Assembly: GCA_021844355.1 (NCBI GenBank)
Contig: JAKBTP010000197.1
Location: 1 to 32,912, forward strand
Reading direction: 5' to 3'
From: a bacterium
GTDB lineage: Bacteria > Chloroflexota > Dormibacteria > Aeolococcales > Bog-877
DNA: 32,912 nucleotides
The position numbers were made by a program, and so were the translations under genes. Numbering within the stretch: the first letter of the stretch is position 1; every line of letters starts with the position of its first letter. The notes below the pieces were generated by a model, which saw only the letters and a list, made by a program, of their open reading frames with translations, did not search any database and was not told the DNA's origin. Shown here piece by piece: positions 22,766 through 30,726 of this stretch.

Positions 22766-25700
22766 GCGCCGCCTCCCCCGGTGTCCCCCGCTCCTCCACT
22801 GGGGAGCCGTCCGCCCCCAAGCGGACCGAGAGCACCCGGCTGCCCCCCCTCCCGTCCTGGGTGACCCCGTACAGGCGATCGGCCGCCGCCATGGTGGGCA
22901 GGCTGTGGGTCACCAGGACGAACTGGGTGGTGCGGGCTCGCTGGCGCAGCAGCCGCACGAAGTTGCCCACGTTGACCTCGTCCAGGGCCGCGTCTACCTC
23001 GTCGAAGACGTAGAACGGGCTGGGCGAGACCTGCTGGGTCGCCAGTACCAGGGCCAGGGCCGTCAGCGCCCGCTCACCGCCGGACAGAAGGCCGAGCGGG
23101 ATCACCCGCTTGCCCCGGGGCTGCACCTCCAGGTCCACCCCGGGCAGCTCCGCGCCGGCACCGGGGACGGCCACCAGCCGGGCCTTGCCACCCCCGAAGA
23201 GCTCTCTCCACACCGACTCGAACTCCGCGGCCACACGCCCCAGCGTCGACCTGTACCTGGCGGCGGTGAGCCGGCCCACCGCTGCCGCCACCAGCGAGAG
23301 CTCCCTCCTCGCCGCCTCCACGTCCTCATGGACCCGGCGCAGATCCTCAGTGCGGTCCAGCAGGTCGGCCAGCTGGGAGGGGGCCAGGGCATTCACGGGC
23401 CCGAGCTGGGCCAACCGCCGCTCGAGGCGCTGGAGCTCCTGAGCGGTCCGACCGGGATCCTCAACCCGGGTCGCCTGCTCCTCAAGACCGGCCTCGAACT
23501 CCGGGCGCAGCCGGAGCGCCGCCCCCTCTCGCTCGGCGAGCTGCGCCTCCAACCTGGACACCGAATCCTCGGCCTCCCGAACTTCCGAGTTGAGCTCCGC
23601 CCTCCGCCGCTCCAGTTCGGCCAGCCGCGCCAGGGGATCGGGTTCCGCCTGTGCGGTCTGGGCGACCGCCCCGGCCTCCGCCACCGTCCGGCGGACCAGC
23701 TGCCTGAGCTCCTCTCGGACGGCCCACAGGCGGCGCAGGGCGTGGGCGGCCGCAGCCTCCGCGTCGCGGGCGCCCTGGGCTGCGGCCAGCACCCGCGCCG
23801 AGAGCCGGTCTCGCTGAGCGCGGCGCTCGCGGGAGAGACGCAGGCCGGCCTCTCGGCGGGCCTCCAGCTCGACCCACTGAGAGCGCACGACGGCCACCTG
23901 GGACCGGACCTCGGTGAGATGGGGAAGGAGCCGGGACAGCTCCTCCTGGGTCACCCCCGCCCGTTCCTCGGCCGCCGCCTGCTCCCGGGCCGCCGACGTC
24001 GCCTCCTCCCGGGCCGAGGCGAGCTCGGCCAGTGCCGCTTGGACCAGGGGCTGGTGGCTCGACAGCTCGGCGTCCAGGGCATCGATCCGCCGACCGAGCT
24101 CGGCCAATGCGGCCTCCCCCCGTGCCACCCTCGACCTCAGAGCTTCGGCTTCCTCGCGCGCGGAGGCCAGCTCGGCTCGGGCGCTGTCCGCCGCCGCCTC
24201 GCTGTTGCGGTGCTGGGCCACCCCCCACTCGAGCCGGGCCTCGGCCTCGCGGACCAGCTCCTCGCGACGCTCCCTCTCTGATCGAAGAGAGCGGAGGGTG
24301 ACGGCTCGCACCATGGCCCCGCCACCGGTCGCCGGGGTCCGCTCCCAACCGGTGCCGAGAACCGTCCCATCTGGCAGCACCGCCCGGCCCAGGGGCTCGA
24401 GGTCCAGCCAGGCGGCGGCGGCTCCCCGATCCGAGGCAAGGCAGAGGAGGGGCAGGTGGCTGGCCACAACCTCGACAGCCAAGGCATCGCCGGTGACAGC
24501 CTCCACCAGCCGGCGGCAGCCCGCCGGCGGGCTCGCGCCTCGGCCGCTCCGCGGCAGGGCCGACCACACCACTGTCTCGGCCGCTCGGCCGCGCCGCTCC
24601 AGTCCCCGCCTGGCCTCCTCCTCATCGCCCAGAAGGGCCGTGGCCAGCTCCCCGAGGGCGGCGTCCACGGCGACGGCGTCATCTGGAGCCAGCGGCCGCA
24701 GCACATCGGCCATGGAGGACAGCGCCAGCTCCCCGGCCCGCGCCGCGGCGGCGATCTCGCGGTCGCCACCCCTACGCCCAGCCCGCTCCTCGGCCTCGGC
24801 AAGCTCCCCGGCCGCCTGCCGAGCCGCCCGCTCCGCCTCCTCCAGCGCCGCCTCCAGGGAGCGCCGCTGGCGGCGGGCCCCGGCCTCGGCCTGGATCTCC
24901 CTCTCCAGCCGGCCGGCCGCGGCCTCCTGCGCCCTGCCGGCCGCCAGGAGGGCCTCCTGCTCGCTTCCCACTCTCTGTTCCAGCTGACTGGCCTCGGCCC
25001 GGAGCGCCTCGAGGTCCGCTCGAGCGCGCGTTCCTCGCGAGTCGAGCAGCTCCACCCGGCCCTCGAGCCGCTCTATGGCGCGAGCCGCACTCTGTTCTTC
25101 CGCGCGCTGCCGGGCCGCCTCGGCCTCGGCCTGCGACAACGCCGAGCGCAGAGCCGCCTCTCGCGCCTCCAGCTCGCGTGCCTCCGCCTCCAGGGCGCTC
25201 AGTCGGTCGGCGGTACCCTGTGTGCCAGCAAGCTGGTCCTCGGATGCCTCTGGCCCCAGCTGATCCAGGTCCACGAGGGCCTCGCGTTGAAGTCGCAGCG
25301 ACGCCGCGCGGTCCCGCACGGCCTGGACAGCGCGCTCCCCCCACCTGGTCGCCTCGCCCTCCAGCCGCTGGCGGCTGACCGCCAGCTCGCCCATGGCCCG
25401 CTCGTGCTCGAGGCGCAGCCGCTCGCGAAGCTCCAGCTCCTCTCGCTGCCGCCGGTAGACCAGCGCGTATTCGGACTCCCGGACCCGCGCCTGCTCCAGG
25501 GCGCGGCGAGCCCCCTGAAGCTGACGCTCGGCGCGCCGTGCCTCGGTGACCGCCTCCAGCCAGGCGGCCCGCTCCAGCCCTCCGCGCAGCCGACGGACCT
25601 GATGCTGCAGCGCCGACGCTTCCTCCGCCAGCTGGGCCTCGGCGCGCAGCTCCTCGATCCGGGGCCAGAGCTCCGCCAGTCTGCCCCCGGACCCTTCCAG

Positions 25701-26261
25701 CCACTGGTCCAGTGAGGCCATCCGTGACGCGCTCTCGTCCAGCAGCGCCTGGGTGCCTCGGACGCCGGCCGCCTCCTCGATCAGGTGCCGGCGTTGGGCC
25801 GGCGTGGCCCGGATGATGGCCTCGATGTCGTTCTGGGCGATGATGGCATACCCCGACTGGGCCAGGCCGGTGGCCTCCAGCAGCCGGTAGACGTCGCGCA
25901 GCCTCACCCGCTCCCCGTTGCGCCGAAACTCACTGCCCCCGTCCCGGAAGACCCGCCTGCTGAGGGCGACCTCCAGGTCCTCGACGGGAAGTCGCCGATC
26001 CTCGTTGTCGAAGGTGATCGAGACCTCGGCCATCCCCTGAGGGGCCCGCCGTTCACCACCGGCGAAGATCACGTGGTCCAGCCGCTGACCCCGAAGCTCG
26101 CGGGCGCTGGCCCCTCCCAACACCAGGCGGATCGCGTCCACCAGGTTGGACTTGCCACTCCCGTTGGGCCCCACGATGGCCGTGATCCCGCCCCCGAGGT
26201 CGAGCTCGGTCGCCGCTGCGAAGCTCTTGAACCCCTGAAGCTGGAGGCGCGTGACCCTCAT
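22758..26261 (-). CDS. smc: Chromosome segregation protein SMC
   Basis: SMC is the ATPase core of the bacterial condensin that loads at parS and aligns chromosome arms. The 1167-residue protein has an N-terminal head with Walker A GPNGSGKSN (31-39), a first long coiled coil (about 165-500), and a hinge (about 520-645) that is rather diverged. The second coiled coil is rich in Ala, Glu and Arg, and the C-terminal head has the signature LLSGGERALTALALVLA and Walker B FYVFDEVDAALDEVN. Length is typical. The ATG forms an ATGA overlap with the rnc stop; the end overlaps ftsY by 8 bases. No scpA or scpB is in the window. Confidence 0.97.
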   Translation of the reverse strand: MRVTRLQLQGFKSFAAATELDLGGGITAIVGPNGSGKSNLVDAIRLVLGGASARELRGQRLDHVIFAGGERRAPQGMAEVSITFDNEDRRLPVEDLEVALSRRVFRDGGSEFRRNGERVRLRDVYRLLEATGLAQSGYAIIAQNDIEAIIRATPAQRRHLIEEAAGVRGTQALLDESASRMASLDQWLEGSGGRLAELWPRIEELRAEAQLAEEASALQHQVRRLRGGLERAAWLEAVTEARRAERQLQGARRALEQARVRESEYALVYRRQREELELRERLRLEHERAMGELAVSRQRLEGEATRWGERAVQAVRDRAASLRLQREALVDLDQLGPEASEDQLAGTQGTADRLSALEAEARELEAREAALRSALSQAEAEAARQRAEEQSAARAIERLEGRVELLDSRGTRARADLEALRAEASQLEQRVGSEQEALLAAGRAQEAAAGRLEREIQAEAGARRQRRSLEAALEEAERAARQAAGELAEAEERAGRRGGDREIAAAARAGELALSSMADVLRPLAPDDAVAVDAALGELATALLGDEEEARRGLERRGRAAETVVWSALPRSGRGASPPAGCRRLVEAVTGDALAVEVVASHLPLLCLASDRGAAAAWLDLEPLGRAVLPDGTVLGTGWERTPATGGGAMVRAVTLRSLRSERERREELVREAEARLEWGVAQHRNSEAAADSARAELASAREEAEALRSRVARGEAALAELGRRIDALDAELSSHQPLVQAALAELASAREEATSAAREQAAAEERAGVTQEELSRLLPHLTEVRSQVAVVRSQWVELEARREAGLRLSRERRAQRDRLSARVLAAAQGARDAEAAAAHALRRLWAVREELRQLVRRTVAEAGAVAQTAQAEPDPLARLAELERRRAELNSEVREAEDSVSRLEAQLAEREGAALRLRPEFEAGLEEQATRVEDPGRTAQELQRLERRLAQLGPVNALAPSQLADLLDRTEDLRRVHEDVEAARRELSLVAAAVGRLTAARYRSTLGRVAAEFESVWRELFGGGKARLVAVPGAGAELPGVDLEVQPRGKRVIPLGLLSGGERALTALALVLATQQVSPSPFYVFDEVDAALDEVNVGNFVRLLRQRARTTQFVLVTHSLPTMAAADRLYGVTQDGRGGSRVLSVRLGADGSPVEERGTPGEAALV

Positions 26262-27907
26262 TCCGGGCCGGCGACCACCACCTTGGTCCGATGGCGCCCT
26301 CCGCGGTGACCACGCCTGGTGCGGCGGGGCGCCCCCGGTCCCTCGGGCCCCGCTGCGAGCTCCGGGTTCGCTGCCTCCGATCCTGATCCCGGACCCTCCT
26401 GGTCCGGCTCCGGGGCAGGCGTCGGCGCCTCCTCAACTGCCGGACCGGGGGAGGCTCCGGCCACCGGCCTACGGCGTGGCCTCCGACGGCTGGGAGCGGC
26501 CTCCGCGAAGGGTGTGCCGGCGGCCGGCGGTTGGGCGGACACCATCTCCGCCTCCGGGTCGGGGGGGGCGACGGTGGCCGCCGAGGACCTCGACCGGCTC
26601 CGGCGGCGCCGGCGGCGGCCGGCGGCGGCCTCTTCGACGGAGGCCTCAGGCGCCGCGCCCTCAGCCGTCCCGGGCGGCGCCGCCGCAGCGACTTCGGGTT
26701 CCGGCGCCGGATGCTCCGCCCCCGGCCTGGAGCGGGACCGACGCCGCCTCCCCCGTGGCTGGCCGGCCCCATCCCCTGCCACCGGACCCGCCGCGTCAGG
26801 CGCTCCCACGGTGGGTCCATCGAGAGAGACCTGGGCCCCCGAGGGCTCGAGTCTGCCGGACTCAGCCGCGGCCAGCTCCGCCGCCAAGGGATCCACCGCC
26901 GGCCGGGAGCGGGATCGACGCCGCCTCCGCCGCGGTGGGCCGCCCTCTTCCCCAGCGACCGTCGACGACGACGCGGGCGCCGCTGGAGCAGTTCCCTCGA
27001 GGGAGCCCTGCATGCCGAGAGGCTCCAGGTCGCTCGGCTCCCGCGGCGCCGCCTCGGGAGTCAGGGGGTCCACCGCCAGCCGGGAGCGGGACCGACGACG
27101 CTTGCGCCGTGGCGGGCTGGCCTCTTCCCCCACGATCTCGGCCACCGGCGGCGTTGTGGACGAAGGAGCCAGCTCCCCCAGCGGCGGCACCGTCGCCCCA
27201 GCCGAGGAGGCGGCGCCCCGACCCCGCCGCCGCTTCGGTGCGGGAGCCATGAGCTTCTCCAGCGCGAGGCGCGCGGCCGCCTGCTCGGCCGCCTGCTTGG
27301 TGCCACCCCGGCCCTCCCCCAGCGTCCCGTGCCCCTCCACGGACACCTGGGAGAGGTACTGCCGGCTGCGGGCATCCTGGCCCACCGGTCCGGTGCGGTA
27401 TTGGGGGGGGCCGCCGAGCTTCTCCTGGGCGACGGCCTGGAGTCTGCCCTTGAAGTTGGGGTCGGTCCAGGCGCTCAGGTCCCCTATCCGGGAGAGGAAG
27501 ATGCGGCCGGCGCGGCGGTAACCCTGGTCGAGGAAGGTGGCGCCCACCAGGGCCTCGAAGGCGTTGGCGTGCAGGGAGGTCAGCCGCCGGGCGCCCGACT
27601 TAGCCGCACCCTTGCCGAGGCGGAGGGTCTCCCCCAGCCTCAGCTCTTCGCCCAGGCGGGCCAGGGCCACCGTGCTCACCAGGGAAGAGCGGATCTGGGT
27701 GAGCTGTCCCTCGTCGTATCCCGGGAAGCGCTTGAACAGGTACTCGCCGGCCACCAGCTCCAGGACCGCGTCTCCGAGATACTCGAGCCGCTCGTTGTCA
27801 CGCCCCACCACACCCCGCTCGTTGATCCACGAGGTGTGGGTCATGGCCTCGCGCAGGAGCTCCCGCTGCTTGAAGCGGAAGCCCAGCCGGGCTTCCAGCT
27901 CGTCCAA
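26258..27907 (-). CDS. rnc: Ribonuclease III with a long Arg/Ser-repeat C-terminal tail
   Basis: RNase III cuts double-stranded RNA in rRNA and mRNA processing. Residues 1-145 are the nuclease domain, with signature NERLEYLGDAVLEL (Glu39, Asp46), DEG (Glu66) and HANAFEALVGATFLDQG (Asn115, Glu118). Asn115 replaces the Asp equivalent to E. coli Asp114. Residues 150-222 are the dsRNA-binding domain (NFKGRLQ; GGTKQAAEQAAARLALEKL). A tail of about 327 residues follows, unlike the usual enzyme of about 230 residues. It has four RRxRRRSRSR-type blocks at 267, 326, 385 and 431 and ends in Arg/Gly/His-rich sequence. The tail reads on in frame to a stop forming ATGA with smc. The TTG at 27907 (GGAG 6 bases upstream) fits the family N-terminus; no ATG, GTG or TTG lies between it and the acpP stop. 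Confidence 0.92.
   Translation of the reverse strand: MDELEARLGFRFKQRELLREAMTHTSWINERGVVGRDNERLEYLGDAVLELVAGEYLFKRFPGYDEGQLTQIRSSLVSTVALARLGEELRLGETLRLGKGAAKSGARRLTSLHANAFEALVGATFLDQGYRRAGRIFLSRIGDLSAWTDPNFKGRLQAVAQEKLGGPPQYRTGPVGQDARSRQYLSQVSVEGHGTLGEGRGGTKQAAEQAAARLALEKLMAPAPKRRRGRGAASSAGATVPPLGELAPSSTTPPVAEIVGEEASPPRRKRRRSRSRLAVDPLTPEAAPREPSDLEPLGMQGSLEGTAPAAPASSSTVAGEEGGPPRRRRRRSRSRPAVDPLAAELAAAESGRLEPSGAQVSLDGPTVGAPDAAGPVAGDGAGQPRGRRRRSRSRPGAEHPAPEPEVAAAAPPGTAEGAAPEASVEEAAAGRRRRRRSRSRSSAATVAPPDPEAEMVSAQPPAAGTPFAEAAPSRRRPRRRPVAGASPGPAVEEAPTPAPEPDQEGPGSGSEAANPELAAGPEGPGAPRRTRRGHRGGRHRTKVVVAGPE
26588..27127 (-). repeat. Degenerate tandem repeats in the RNase III tail
   Basis: Units begin at residues 261, 320, 379 and 425 with an acidic start (EE or DG), four residues, then the Arg/Ser block. 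The first three are exactly 59 residues (177 bases) apart; the fourth follows after 46. Units 1 and 2 also share LEPxGxQxSLxG. At DNA level the block sequence (for example gggagcggga near 26905 and 27082) recurs with the same 177-base period, pointing to duplication, not composition alone. Confidence 0.8.
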
Positions 27908-27981
27908 CCGCTTCTCCGCCTCGGCCTCCAGGGCCGCCAGCTCCTCCGGGGTGGTCCTCCCCCGGCGGCGCCGGACCGAAG

Positions 27982-28230
27982 TCAGCTGGCCAGGTCCAGG
28001 TGCTCCCTCACGTAGTCCCAGGCCTGCCCCACGGTCTGGATCTTCTCCGCGTCCTCGTCCGGGATCTCCATCCCGTACGCCTCCTCGAACGCCATGATCA
28101 GCTCCACCAGGTCCAGCGAGTCCGCGTTCAGGTCCTCCACGAAGTTCGCCTCGGGAGTCACCTGCTCGGCCTCCACGCCCAGCTGCTCCACCACGATCGC
28201 CTGGAAGCCTTCCCACGTCGTGTCTGCCAT
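27982..28230 (-). CDS. acpP: Acyl carrier protein
   Basis: ACP carries growing fatty acyl chains on 4'-phosphopantetheine. The 82-residue acidic protein has the attachment motif DLNADSLDLVEL with Ser38, followed by MAFEEAYGMEIPDEDAEKI as in all type II ACPs. The ATG is preceded by GAGGGG at good spacing. CoA, the phosphopantetheine source, is made by the pathway that includes upstream coaD, and fabD loads malonyl units onto this protein. A 74-base gap separates it from rnc if rnc starts at 27907. Confidence 0.96.
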   Translation of the reverse strand: MADTTWEGFQAIVVEQLGVEAEQVTPEANFVEDLNADSLDLVELIMAFEEAYGMEIPDEDAEKIQTVGQAWDYVREHLDLAS

Positions 28231-28538
28231 CTCTACCCCTCGTTGGACGGCTGGAAGCCGTCTGGTTGGCCAGCTCGGTTGGGTCCGGCAGCTGTGGCGC
28301 CGGCTCCACGTTGTCGCGCTCGGGAATTGTGCCAAGTCGGGCGCGGCCCCCGCTGAGCCGCTCCCCGGGCAAGACCGCGAGGTGGTCCGGGGGAGACGAT
28401 TCGGCCGGGTCGGCCTTGGAGCCCTCCTCACCTCTCCCGGGCCGCACCAGCCGGCGGACGAAGGACTTCACCGGCCGGCTCGCCGGGTGCGGATCGCTGG
28501 CCAGATCTTGGACCCCAAGCTGCTGGCCATTGTATGGG
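28231..28538 (-). other. 308-base gap between fabD and acpP
   Basis: This is the only stretch above 300 bases without an assigned gene. Many Gram-positive genomes have fabG here; nothing in it resembles a short-chain dehydrogenase. It holds a TACAAT hexamer near the fabD end and GC-rich inverted sequences. On the minus strand a GTG frame begins KSFVRRLVRPGRGEEG and remains open past the acpP start in another frame; its sequence is not recognisable and I do not call it a gene. A long acpP leader is the simplest reading. Confidence 0.5.
28529..28534 (-). promoter_or_regulatory. Candidate -10 box TACAAT upstream of acpP
   Basis: TACAAT (5 of 6 to consensus) lies just after the fabD stop on the minus strand, in a rare AT-rich spot, about 298 bases before acpP. 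No matching -35 is visible. Confidence 0.3.
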
Positions 28539-29462
28539 TCACGGCAGCATCCCCTCGGCGACCTCGGCAGCCCGCTGAGGCGAGTCCACCTGGACCACAT
28601 CCGGCGCCTCCAGCACCCTCTTGATCAGTGGCCCCAGGGTGGCCCCGGCACCGCACTCCAGGTAGCGCTGCGCCCCGGCAGCCTCCAGGGCCCGGACGGT
28701 GGCTGTCCACAGAACCGGGCTCTGGAGCTGGACCTCGAGTCCGCGGCGGATCTCGGCGGCGCTGCTCACCACCCGACCCAGTGCCCCCACACCGACGGGG
28801 AAGGAGGGCTCGGTGATCTCGGTCTCGGCGATGGCCGGCGCGAACAGGGCGGCCGGCCCGGCCATCAGGGGAGAGTGAAAGGCGCCGCCGACCTGGAGCG
28901 GCACCACCCGGCGGGCACCGGCCTCCCTGGCCCTCCGGGACACCTCCTCAACCCCTGCAGCCGAACCTGAGACCACCTGCTGCTGTGGGCTGTTGTCGTT
29001 GGCCAGGACGCACAGGGCTCCAGACGACGTGACCTCGGCACAGATCGGCTCCAGGACCTCGGGCGCCAAACCCAGGACGGCAGCCATGGTTCCCGGAGGA
29101 GCTCCCGCCATCGCCCGCGCCCGGCGGATGACAAGCCGCATCCCCGCCTCCGGGGCGATGGCCCCGGCAGCCACCAGGGCGCAGTACTCTCCTAGGCTGT
29201 GGCCGGCGGCGAAGCCCGGCGCCAGCCCCCCCTCCGAAAGCAGCCGGAAGAGGGCGACCCCGGTGTAGAAGAGCGCGGGCTGCGCCGCTTCGGTCCGGCG
29301 CAGGTCCTCCGCCCCGGCCTCGAGGAGGAGCCAGCGAAGTGGCACCCCCTCGGCTTCGGCGACCTCGATGAGGTCGAGGGAGCACTCCCTTCCGACGAGC
29401 TCCTTCCCCATCCCGGGCGCCTGTGCCCCTTGGCCGGGAAACACCAGGGCGTCGCCCTTCAT
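28539..29462 (-). CDS. fabD: Malonyl-CoA:ACP transacylase
   Basis: FabD moves malonyl from CoA to ACP, supplying the extender for fatty-acid synthesis. The 307-residue protein has LVFPGQGAQ, the nucleophile Ser89 in GHSLGEYCAL, an Arg in VIRRARAM, and the catalytic His196 in GGAFHSPLM. The ATG at 29462 is preferred over a GTG five codons upstream because it directly precedes the first strand and is preceded by a G-rich Shine-Dalgarno-like run. It lies 21 bases after rpmF and upstream of acpP, its substrate. Confidence 0.96.
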   Translation of the reverse strand: MKGDALVFPGQGAQAPGMGKELVGRECSLDLIEVAEAEGVPLRWLLLEAGAEDLRRTEAAQPALFYTGVALFRLLSEGGLAPGFAAGHSLGEYCALVAAGAIAPEAGMRLVIRRARAMAGAPPGTMAAVLGLAPEVLEPICAEVTSSGALCVLANDNSPQQQVVSGSAAGVEEVSRRAREAGARRVVPLQVGGAFHSPLMAGPAALFAPAIAETEITEPSFPVGVGALGRVVSSAAEIRRGLEVQLQSPVLWTATVRALEAAGAQRYLECGAGATLGPLIKRVLEAPDVVQVDSPQRAAEVAEGMLP

Positions 29463-29483
29463 TCCCCCCCCTGGCACCAGGCC

Positions 29484-29660
29484 CTACTCAGTCGCTATGA
29501 CCTCCCGTCCCCGGTACTGCCCACAGTTGGGGCAGACCGTATGCGGGCGGCGCGGGTGCCGGCAGCGGGGGCAGGGAGCCAGGGTCGGCGCCGCCAGCGC
29601 CAGGTGCGAGCGCCGCCGATCCCGGCGGGCCTTGGGCACGCGTTCCTTCGGAAGAGCCAT
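29484..29660 (-). CDS. rpmF: 50S ribosomal protein L32
   Basis: This 58-residue protein begins MALPKERVPKARRDRRRSHL, the L32 N-terminus, and carries a zinc ribbon with Cys30, Cys33, Cys43 and Cys46 (CPRC and CPNC), so it is the zinc-binding form. HTVCPNCGQYRGREV closes the protein as expected. L32 sits near the peptide exit region of the 50S subunit. No Shine-Dalgarno is visible before the ATG; a TAGACT box ends 10 bases upstream. The rpmF-fab gene linkage is widely conserved. Confidence 0.95.
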   Translation of the reverse strand: MALPKERVPKARRDRRRSHLALAAPTLAPCPRCRHPRRPHTVCPNCGQYRGREVIATE

Positions 29661-29670
29661 CTCGGGCGCC

Positions 29671-29676
29671 AGTCTA
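29671..29676 (-). promoter_or_regulatory. Candidate extended -10 box TGATAGACT upstream of rpmF
   Basis: TAGACT preceded by TGA (an extended -10) ends 10 bases before the rpmF ATG, in the 29-base gap after the sepIVA-like gene. rpmF has no Shine-Dalgarno, so a very short or absent leader is plausible. Confidence 0.4.
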
Positions 29677-29689
29677 TCAGGTGACGGGG

Positions 29690-30217
29690 TCAGCGCCTCC
29701 GGCCGCGACCCTTGGGCCTCTCCTCGCCGTCCCGGCCGGACTCCAGGGTCTCCAGGCCCCGGCGCACCTCGCTGAGGGCGCTGGAAAGCTGCGTTTCCAG
29801 CGCCTCCATCCGCTCCCGGGCATAGTCGTCGGCGTCCTTGCGCATCTTGCGGTGGCGTTCCCGCGCCTCCGCCAAGAGGCGCTCGGCCTCGGCGGTGGCC
29901 TGGCGCGTGATCTCGTGCTGGTCGGTGAGGCGCTCGGCCCGCTCCTGGGCCGCGAGGATGGTCTGAGCCGCCTGCTCCTCCGCCTCGCGCAGGCGCGCCT
30001 CCCGCGTCTCCAGCACCAGCCGGGCCTCCTTGATCTCATCGGGCAGCCCCACCCGGATCTGGTCGATGGCGTCCAGGATCTCGTCTTCGTTGATCACCAC
30101 ATTGGGGGTCAGCGGCACCCGTCGGCTCTGGTTCACCAGGGCCTCCAGCTGGTCGAGGACGTCGAAGATCGAGACCCGCTCGCTCTCCACTCCGAATTCG
30201 TCTTGGTCGTCGCTCAT
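29690..30217 (-). CDS. SepIVA/DivIVA-like coiled-coil protein
   Basis: The 175-residue protein has an N-terminal region (about 15-70: VSIFDVLDQLEALVNQSRRV, VVINEDEILDAIDQIRVGLP) and then one long Ala/Glu/Arg coiled coil (about 70-165) with a basic end (RPKGRGRRR). From memory, the N-terminal pattern matches mycobacterial SepIVA, an essential DivIVA-domain septation factor encoded near rpmF and rnc. A role in division or polar growth is inference. Such proteins are often mislabelled as ATP synthase subunit b. The ATG has GGAGGAGG upstream and interlocks with the coaD stop (ATGA). Confidence 0.72.
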   Translation of the reverse strand: MSDDQDEFGVESERVSIFDVLDQLEALVNQSRRVPLTPNVVINEDEILDAIDQIRVGLPDEIKEARLVLETREARLREAEEQAAQTILAAQERAERLTDQHEITRQATAEAERLLAEARERHRKMRKDADDYARERMEALETQLSSALSEVRRGLETLESGRDGEERPKGRGRRR

Positions 30218-30726
30218 CCTTCCTCCTCCGCTCTCGGGCGGGGACCGGGCCTCTCCAGCCGCTGGCGGAGGGCGACCTCGACCGGCGCCGGGACCAGCCC
30301 CTTGACGCCCCCACCGTGGGCACAGACATCCTTTATCAGCGACGAGCTGAGATACACGTTGGCGAAGCTGGTGGTGAGGAACACGGTGTGCACCCTGGGC
30401 TCCAGGCGGCGGTTCATCAGCGCCATCTGAAACTCGCTGTCCAGGTCCGAGACCGCGCGGAGACCCCGCACGATCACCGCCGCGCCCTGGCTGATGGCGA
30501 ATTCGACGGCCAGGCCGGAGAAGTGGGCCACCACCACGTCGCTCTCCGGGCCGAGGCTTTCGCGCACCATCTGGGCCCGCTCGGCGGCCGTGAAAAGGCA
30601 GCTCTTGGCGGTGTTGTCCAGCACCCCCACCACCACCTTGTCGAAGATCATCTGGGCCCGCTTGATCACATCCAGATGTCCCTCGTGGATGGGATCGAAG
30701 CTCCCGGGATAGACGGCAGTGGTCAT
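30214..30726 (-). CDS. coaD: Phosphopantetheine adenylyltransferase
   Basis: CoaD adenylates 4'-phosphopantetheine to dephospho-CoA, the penultimate step of CoA synthesis. The 170-residue nucleotidyltransferase has AVYPGSFDPIHEGHLD (HxGH-type motif, His14 and His17), the VRGLRAVSDLDSEFQMA substrate loop and YLSSSLIKDV near the C-terminus. A short charged tail follows. It interlocks by ATGA with rsmD upstream and with the coiled-coil gene downstream. The recG-rsmD-coaD order is conserved. Confidence 0.96.
   Translation of the reverse strand: MTTAVYPGSFDPIHEGHLDVIKRAQMIFDKVVVGVLDNTAKSCLFTAAERAQMVRESLGPESDVVVAHFSGLAVEFAISQGAAVIVRGLRAVSDLDSEFQMALMNRRLEPRVHTVFLTTSFANVYLSSSLIKDVCAHGGGVKGLVPAPVEVALRQRLERPGPRPRAEEEG

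Noticed and set aside
22365..24281. 638-codon + strand open frame antisense to smc and ftsY
   Set aside because: There is no recognisable domain, composition follows the opposite-strand codons, and it cuts across two well-supported genes.
26319..27521. 400-codon + strand frame opposite the RNase III tail
   Set aside because: Low complexity explains it. The minus frame is continuous with the nuclease and ends in an exact ATGA junction with smc, so the minus frame is the coding one.
28346..28475. Small minus-strand ORF (GTG, KSFVRRLVRPGRGEEG...) as a new gene
   Set aside because: It lacks a recognisable domain and a Shine-Dalgarno, and it has no stop before acpP, so it cannot be separated from an accidental open frame.
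27908..28600. Extension of the RNase III frame upstream through acpP
   Set aside because: It would overlap acpP entirely in another frame. The family N-terminus is reached at TTG 27907 with a good Shine-Dalgarno.
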